A DNA stretch of 64,000 nucleotides, taken from positions 21,838,008-21,902,007 of the forward strand of contig CM065693.1 in NCBI GenBank assembly GCA_017654935.2. The letters are read 5' to 3'. This document shows, piece by piece, positions 56,892 to 64,000 of this stretch (position 1 is its first letter; each line of letters begins with the position of its first letter). Source of the stretch: Phymorhynchus buccinoides (lineage: Eukaryota; Mollusca; Gastropoda; Neogastropoda; Raphitomidae). A model generated the notes under the pieces. It was not told the DNA's origin. It ran no database searches and saw nothing but the letters and a program-made list of their open reading frames with translations. A program made the translations under genes and the position numbers.

Positions 56892-58133
56892 CTGTGGGTG
56901 GGACAACGGAATATTGTACCGTACCGGGGGGACCAACAGAGAGTACAGAGACAACAAGAAACTCTGCACCTGTTTGGAGGGGATAACGGAGATTGTACCC
57001 GTACGGTGGACACCAGAGAGACAGAGACAACAAGAACGAGAGGGAACAGCCAGCCTCTGAAGAAACTCTGTCACCTGATGGAGGGACAACGGCGATTGTA
57101 ACCCGTACCGGTGGGACAACAGAGAGACAGAGACAAAAGAAGAGAGTGCACAGCCAGCTCTGCAGAAACTCTGCACCTGATGGATGGACAACGGAGATTG
57201 TACCCGTACCGGTGGGAAACAACAGAGAGACAGAGACACAACAAGAAAGAAGAGGGCCCAGCCAGCCTCTGAAGAAACTCTGGCACGCTGATGGAGGGAC
57301 AACGAGAGATTGTACCCGTACCGGTGGGACAACAGGAGACAGAGACAACAAGAAAGAGGGGCACAGCCAGCCTCTGAAGAAACTCTGCACCTGATGGAGG
57401 ACAACGGAGATTGTACCCGACCGTTGGACAACAGAGAGACAGAGACAAACAAGAAAGAGAGGGCACAGCCAGCCTCTGAAGAAACTCTGTCTCTCTGTGT
57501 CCCACCGGTACGGGTAACAATCTCGTTGTCCCTCCATCAGGTGCAGATTTCTTCAGAGGCTGCTGTGCCCTCTCTTTCTTGTTGTCTCTGTCTCTCTGTT
57601 TCCACCGGTAAGGGTACAATCTCCTTTGTCCCTCCATCAGGTGCAGAGTTTTTCTTCAGAGGCTGGCTGTGCCCTCTCTTTCTTGTTGTCTCTGTCCTCT
57701 CTGTTGTCCCACCGGTACGGGTAAATCTCCGTTGTCCCTCAATCAGGTGCAGAGTTTCTTCAGACTTGCTGTGCCCTCTCTTTCTTGTTGTCTCTGTCTC
57801 TCTGTTTTGTCCCACCGGTACGGGTACAATCTCCGTTGTCCCTCCATCAGGTTGGCAGAGTTTCTTCAGAGGCTGGCTGGCCCTCTCCTTTCTTTGTTGT
57901 CTCTGTCTCTCTGTGTCCCACCGGTACGGGTACAATCTCCGTTGTCCTCCATCAGTGCAGAGTTTCTTCAGAGGCGGGCTGTGCCCTCTCGTTCGTGTTG
58001 TCTCTGTCTCTCTGTTGTCCCACGGTACGGGTACAATCTCGTTATCCCTCCACCAGGTGCCGAGTTTCTTGTTGTCTCTGTCTCTCTGTTGTCCCACCCG
58101 TCGGGTAAAATATCCCGTTGTCCCCACCCACAG

Positions 58134-58392
58134 GTGCAGATCTTCTTCAGAGGCTGGCTGTGCCGCCGCGCTTGGAAACAGATCGTGGAGTGTACATCCG
58201 TTCCCCGCACGCGGAGAGCATGCCGCAAGCGCAACTCCATCGTGTTTCTCCATGGTGGGAGTGCGAGGGAGGAATACAACCGCCAGTGTCCTGCCTTCTT
58301 CACCTGCTTGCCTCAGGCCACTCCGCATGGCCGCCGAGCTCCAAGAAGCCCCCTGTCACCGCACGAGGACGTCACTCCATCTTCCTCAACAG
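58134..58392 (+). pseudogene. RasGRF: Damaged direct copy of RasGRF exon D
   Basis: This forward-oriented second copy of exon D has both splice sites (CCCACAG acceptor, AACAG|GTCAGG donor) but is 259 rather than 254 bases, with several single-base insertions and deletions. The IQ start reads VQIFFRGWLC and the frame is then lost. The error style is the same as in 55.4-58.95 kb generally. Confidence 0.75.
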
Positions 58393-59105
58393 GTCAGGGT
58401 GTGGTTGTGTGTGGAGTGCATTGGGCGTGGATGTGGGTGGGTGGGTATATTTTGTGTGTCCTGGTCATCTTTTGCTTTCTCAGGCTCCTGCAACAGGCAA
58501 CCAGCTCTAAGAAGCCCCCTCCCCCCCCCCCTCAACCCCCAACCCACGTCACACCACAAGACGTCAACTCCATTTTTGTCAACAGGTCAGGGTGGTGGTG
58601 TGGATTGTCGGTATGTAGATGGGTAAGTATTGTTTGGTCTTCATCACAAGCTTCCTCAGGCCCTTACGCTGAACGCCGCTCCTAGAAAACACCGTCCCAT
58701 GCCCCAACGAGACGTCAACGGCCATCTTCCTCAACAGGTCAGGGTTGGTAGGTGTGGGTGTGGGTGAGGGCGATAGGTGTGTCGATGGGTAAGTGGTTTG
58801 GCTAGGTGAGTTAGTGGCTGTCGATTGTGGTGATAGTAGCGATGTTTATATCCTCGTCACCATCTTTCAAGCAGGGCCTCTGCATACGGCCGCCATCTTC
58901 CTAGACCCGCCCGTCACCACGAGGACGTCAACTCCTTTTTCCTCACAGTGAGGGTGGTGGGTGTGGATTGTGGGTGGGTGGGTTGCCAAATGTAATATAT
59001 GCCGTAGGGTTTATTACAGAATGTGGATAACAGTGCAAAATGTGAACCCTAATAACCACATTGTATTGACAGCGGTGTGTTTGTTGTGTGTTTTGTTCCA
59101 CGCAG

Positions 59106-59185
59106 TGAGACGTTGCTGTTCCTGCACCAGATCTTCCTGAAGGGGTTGTCTGCCCGCCTGGAGAACTGGCCCACACTGGTCCTCG
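59106..59185 (+). CDS. RasGRF: Direct copy of RasGRF exon E (intact)
   Basis: This 80-nt copy equals 16498-16577, with TTCCACGCAG before it and GTGAGGCA after it, and no visible change. It belongs to the forward-oriented redundant block that starts near 57490. Its quality recovers just where the noisy zone ends. Confidence 0.75.
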
Positions 59186-60643
59186 GTGAGGCATCAGTTC
59201 TATCCATGACTCCATTTTTCTCTGTCTGTCTGTGCGTTTGTCTCACTGTTTGTTTCTCCTTCTCTCTCATCATCTCTGTCTGTCAACTTCTCTCTCCCTC
59301 TCTTTTCTTCTATCTATCTGTTTCTCTCTCTCTCTCTCTCATCTCCTCTCTCTCTCTCCTCTCTCTCTTCCTCTCTCATTCCCTCTCCTCTCTCGCTCTC
59401 TCTCCATCTCTCTCTTCTTTTCTCTCTCTCTTCTCTCTCTCCTCTACTCTCTCTCTCTCTCTCCTCTCCTCTCCTCTCCTTCTCTCTCTCTCTTCCATCT
59501 CATCTGTCATTTGCCCTCCTCCCTCCCTCTTTCTGTATACAAGTGTTTACTGGAAGTGGGGGTAGAGAGTAAGCAGGAAATCTAGTTATTATAAATCCGT
59601 TTAATAATAATAATAATGATGATTATGAATGTTTCTGAAGCTCTTTAATATTTTTGTAAGAGGTCAATATATGTAAATACTAGTAACATACAAATGAATA
59701 AGCCCTACACACATTAAATGAAACACAACAATCGATCAAGAATCATAGCAAACGTTCAGAAAACCAAAATGAATTTAACACAGTCATGAGCACAAAGCAT
59801 TGCACATAAACACGAAATACATATGAATAAGCATAAACACGGAAATCAGAAATGAATATCATAATAGGTGTTAAACAAACAATGTGCATTAACCACACGA
59901 CATCGAATGGTGTGCCCTCCTTCTGCTTTGTACATTCATTAATTATCCTGCCAGATAGAGTCTGGAACTCCAAATGGAAGGTGGAATGCTTCCGGGTCTT
60001 CTGTCTGTCTGTCTGTCTGTCTGTCTAAAGTAGCTTTTCTCCCAAACTAACGGATGGATTTCGATTAAGCTTGGTGGAGGTGTACACACCCTATTCTCGA
60101 AGGTTCACATGTCAACTGTCATAGCCATGCTGATCGTTATATATTTTCTAAAGATATTTTAGGCAATGATAAAGTCGTGAAACCCAGTGAGCTGTAGGGG
60201 ATCCAGTGAATTCCCTTTCCTCCTCGGTGCTTAATTTTATGAAGTTCTACTAAAAAGCTTAAGTGGGAAACTAAACGTTGTTGCTTTTCTAAGTTCAGTA
60301 AATCGGCTTACTAAACGTGTTTGCTTTCTACATTCACTATATCGTCTTCCTAATACGTTGTTACTTTTCTAAATTCAGTTAATCGGCTTACTACACGTTG
60401 TTGCTTTGTAAATTCAGTAAATCGGCTTACTAATACGTTGTTGCTTTCTAAATTAAATAAATCGGTTTACTTAAACGTTTGTTTACTTTCTAAATTCAGT
60501 TAACCGATTTACTTAATTTAGAAAGTATTATCGTTTAGTTTCCCACTTAGGCTTTTGGTAGAACTTCATAAAATGAAGGGCAGCTGTCCACTGGTTCGCG
60601 CGTTGAACACTGTGGTGCAATGCGCATTATGGACCTTGCCCAG

Positions 60644-60837
60644 GCGACCTGTTCGACATGCTGCTGCCCATGCTGAGCATCTACCAGGAGTACGTGCGCA
60701 ACCACCACTACAGCCTGCAGGTGCTGGCCGAGTACAAGCAGAAGCACGAGTTCAACGCTCTGCTCAAGCGATACGAGGAGAAACCCGCCTGCGAGGGCCG
60801 CTCCCTGGAGACCTTCCTCACCTACCCTATGCATCAG
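60644..60837 (+). CDS. RasGRF: Direct copy of RasGRF exon F (intact)
   Basis: This is a full-length, apparently identical copy of 18016-18209 with both splice sites, in the forward redundant block. The element just upstream (60236-60574) is noisy compared with its counterparts, while this exon is clean. Confidence 0.8.
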
Positions 60838-63800
60838 GTGGGTACCGTGGGTGGGGCGGGAAGGGTTTGGGGTATTGATGAGGAGGGGAGAGAGAGAGAG
60901 AGGTGGGGGATAGAGAGATGAGCGAGAGAGTGGTGTTGGAAAGGTGACATGAAATTCACGAAAAGCCTGAAGTTTAAAAACAAAAATTCATACTATATCT
61001 ATTATCCCCCCTCTCTCCTCTCTCCTCACACACACACACCCAACACACAACACACACACACACTACACTCACACACACCCACAACACACAATACAACACC
61101 ACACACACAGCACACACACACACACACACACATACACTTAAAGGTGTGTTGTTTCCTTTTGCCTATTTCATTCCGCAAAAAAATGTTTGCTGTTGTTTCA
61201 AAGAAACAATATTTCTTCCCGATCAAACAAACCAGTGATGTGGTCAATTGGTATTGTATGCTCCGTTGATGCTCATTTGCTTTGTGCACTAGCAAAGTAA
61301 TTTTTTACAAAACTTTTTCTTTTCTACAAAACATGTACCTGGGGGGGGGGGGGGAGGGGGGGGGGGGGGGGGGGGAGAGGGGGGGGGGAGTTTTGTAAAC
61401 TAGATAATCACACTGAGAAATAGAATTATCCCCTTTCATACTTTGTTGTTTACTAACTTGAAAAAAAACCTGTTATTGTTCTTTATAGCTCTGTATGTGC
61501 TTGTTGCTTTGTACCTGATTATTTACTGACGTGTTGCTGTGTGTGTTTGTTTTTTTAAGACTGGGAATGTTTTGTTTGCCACTCAGACAAATCGTGCATT
61601 TCAAGCTGGGGCAATATTTATGTTTGCAGTGTCTGAGGTTATGTTATATCTCTTTATATATTTGTAATGTTTTTCTTCGAGTTTGTTGCCTGTGTTTCTG
61701 TCTCTGGCTGATTGTTTTATATATTTCTGATTGTTTGTGTCTTGAATGCTCAATTGATAAAATATTTTATTATTTGTTAAATGTCTTGCATTGCTGGGTT
61801 TTTTTTTCTTATTCGTATTCTATGGATTTTTTGATTCACCATATATAGTAAGATTTTTTTTAATTGCAAAGCATTGTGGGTGGGGGTTGTTGCTGTTGTT
61901 ATTATGTTTTCTATGGACGTTTTTTTCCTAGGCCTGCAACCTCGTTTTTAGCTCTTTGTTTTTGCTAACTTAAAAATGTGCAAGACAACAACAACAATAT
62001 TGTGGATTAAAGCTAAGGCCGACTTAGTCTCTCGGTTTTGAACGAGAGACGTTTCCGTCTATCAGAAATATCGCTCAAAATTGGGGAAAATTCAACCCTC
62101 GATGCCAAGCTTTGCCGTGGCATGCGTTTAGCCAACATGGATGTAAGAATGATAAATGGCGTTTCTGTTTTCCTGTTCAGTATGTATTGAGTTGGCCATT
62201 GCAAATTCATTTACCTCTGGACCATAATGATGCGCTGTTATTAGTTGTGCCACGATTATGTGTACGTTTAACCTAGACAAAGGCGAACCAAAGATGGAAT
62301 AGACACAAACGCGAAAGCCGGGAGTAGAGCCTAGAGTTGTCTGTCACGATCGGAGCAGAACTTAAGCAATATTTATTTTTTACTGTAGATGTAGACCAGT
62401 CTGTCATTTCCTATTGCGACTGCTAGATAGCAGAGGGCGAGGCTGCTGTTCTGGGTAGCCATGTTAGACTTTAGTTAAAGTATTTGCCCAGGGTATTACC
62501 CCTCTCTCTCGTCCCAAAGCATTTGAGGACAGCTGGCATTGAGGGAAGGTCCCCAAAAGTCAAGCAACCCCTTTGGCTGCCGCACCAAGAGCCAAATGCA
62601 GAGGACCCCGGGGGAGGGGTTTTGGGTTTTTGTGGGGTGGGGGGGGGGGGGGGTGTTTGAGAGTGCTGGTCTTCCACGAAGGACTTGGCTGCACCCTGGG
62701 AAATAACTAATTCATTACTGTAGAAAAGCATCCATTGTGCAGCCTCGCCTTTTTTGATTGGCATTAATTAACTCAGCTTTCTGGTTCTCTGATGACTCTG
62801 TTGTCGTTGGTTTGATTTCTTGTGTGTTATTTTATTTCGGGGGCGATAAAACATATAACGACCAACCAGGTGAGTATATGAGAAGTACCCGAGGCCCATC
62901 TGTTCCCCCCTGGTGGTTTTTTTGGGGGGGAAAAGGCCCCGTTTTTTGCATGCTGTCATGGGCCTCCCTGGTGTTGTGTAAGAGTAGGGGGGCGGGGGAG
63001 GGTGTTTGTGATGTGCAAAAGGATAGGAGGGAGGGGGCTGTGGCATGGCGCCGCATTGTGGCTTTGTTGTGTGCTGTGCTGGCGACAATGTCTCGTGCTG
63101 CTACGTTGCAGTGATGGTCATTGTGATGACTTTGGTTTCTGTGATGACTTCCAGACTTTCAGTATCGGGATAAATGATTGGTTGCTGATACCATTCTTGT
63201 GAATGAATCGCTGTTGACAGGACTGTAAGCGACTAACGAACTAACTGTGAATGAAAAGGGTGGGAAGGACAATTTACCTTACTTGTAATGTTTGATCTAC
63301 CAGTTTTGAGACGTTAGTTGATTTGTTTTCATTATAATTATTGTGATTAGTTTTTCGATATATGATAATGGTCTTGATGTGATGGCAGTTAAAACAAATG
63401 AAAGAATGTCCACACTTTGTATGTGATAGGACAAGTTTAAACAGTTAACAGAAAGAGAAAGAGAAAAAAAAACCCATTACATTGTGTTGTTTGGTTTTAA
63501 GGTGTGAGAATCTTTGCTAAGTACAGTTGCATGTGGAGTAATTCTCAATCAATATCTATACTATTCGTAGAATACTTCTTTGGGTCAGCTGTAAAGCAAA
63601 ATATCACGAACTACTGTATTAGGACATCTGATTAAGATAGGGTTCATACTGTTGTTGATTGCAGTGTCCATTCATGTCCTGCTATAGACCTTGTATTTGA
63701 GAAATATCTACAACTTGTATCTTTTATAAAAAGTTTTATTTTTTATTTTTCACACTTTTAGCAAAAAAAAGGAATAAATGTGAAATTTTCAGTAAGAAAC

Positions 63801-64000
63801 AAGAGTAAGTGAAACGTTCAAAAAGCTTGTTGCAACGATGATACCGTTTTCCAGAGTTTGAAAATACGAGGCTTGATCATGATGATGTAATGTTTGTATT
63901 TGAGACTAGCGAGACTAGCGCAGGGTGGTGAAGGGTGGGTGTGTTCTCGCTTGTGCCTGTGCTTGTGCCGTGGTGAGTGCTTGAGAATGCCTACTGCTGT

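Larger units (their letters stand above)
40545..57490 (-). repeat. Inverted duplicate of about 14.9-31.9 kb
   Basis: Collinear reverse complement of the first block. 40545 corresponds to about 31925, the 43746 exon to 28566, the 54250 exon to 18016, the 56645 exon to 15532, and the 56892-57490 array to the 104-bp array. The interior (about 42-54.5 kb) is almost identical. The two ends (40545 to about 42000 and 55440-57490) have frequent 1-2 base indels. A 51-base insertion (44878-44928) is absent from the forward copy. Confidence 0.95.
57490..64000 (+). repeat. Direct duplicate of about 14.9-21.35 kb
   Basis: Collinear with the first block in forward orientation; 64000 corresponds to 21350. 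Noisy at 57490-58950, around the MITE at 60236-60540, and in simple repeats at 60880-61390; otherwise almost identical. Two stretches (about 62608-62656 and 62908-62948) are replaced by homopolymer-like G/T/C strings that look like gap-filling artefacts. Confidence 0.95.

Noticed and set aside
40545..64000. Second and third RasGRF genes
   Set aside because: The copies match the first block, introns included, in collinear order and end at a gap or an orientation flip; several exons are broken by sequencing-type indels. Redundant assembly is the better explanation.

Overview
The window is eukaryotic nuclear DNA. It shows interrupted coding segments with GT/AG splice sites, large AT-rich introns, very dense microsatellites, poly-G/poly-C runs, foldback/MITE elements, a SINE-like family with a (GAA)n tail and a CR1/L2-type LINE tail. 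The repeat texture suggests a marine lophotrochozoan, most likely a mollusc; that is inference, because no diagnostic marker is present. A 500-base run of N (40045-40544) shows this is a scaffolded draft assembly.

The one recognisable gene lies on the + strand: a Ras guanine-nucleotide-releasing factor of the RASGRF1/RASGRF2 family. Eight consecutive exons can be read: 7611-7717 (end of the first PH domain), 12294-12441 (coiled coil), 13401-13478 (linker), 15532-15785 (IQ motif and start of the DH/RhoGEF domain), 16498-16577, 18016-18209, 37678-37788 and 39342-39460 (rest of the DH domain). Their phases join without conflict into about 363 codons, except for one extra base in the last exon that creates a premature stop. 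A ninth, exon-like segment at 28566-28709 is a diverged paralogue of the 3' part of the 18016-18209 exon and may be an alternative exon. The N-terminus of the gene, and everything from the second PH domain to the CDC25 RasGEF domain, lie outside the window.

Region by region. 1-7610 is upstream intron: small TTAA-flanked elements, a poly-C minisatellite split by a piggyBac-like MITE, a trinucleotide array and a 35-bp satellite ending just before the first exon. 7718-18015 holds the compact exon cluster among microsatellites, two large foldback elements and, most strikingly, tandem arrays made of exon edges: copies of acceptor plus exon start before two exons, and copies of exon end plus donor after one. 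18210-37677 is one very long intron containing the paralogous exon and several repeat families. 37678-40044 carries the last two exons.

After the gap, 40545 to about 57490 is the reverse complement of about 14.9-31.9 kb, and about 57490-64000 repeats about 14.9-21.35 kb in the forward direction. The copies are nearly identical in their interiors but full of small indels near the gap and around the second axis. The simplest reading is an assembly or read-chimera artefact rather than biology, so the extra exon copies should not be counted as extra genes. The most interesting biology is the exon-edge arrays and the alternative DH exon.
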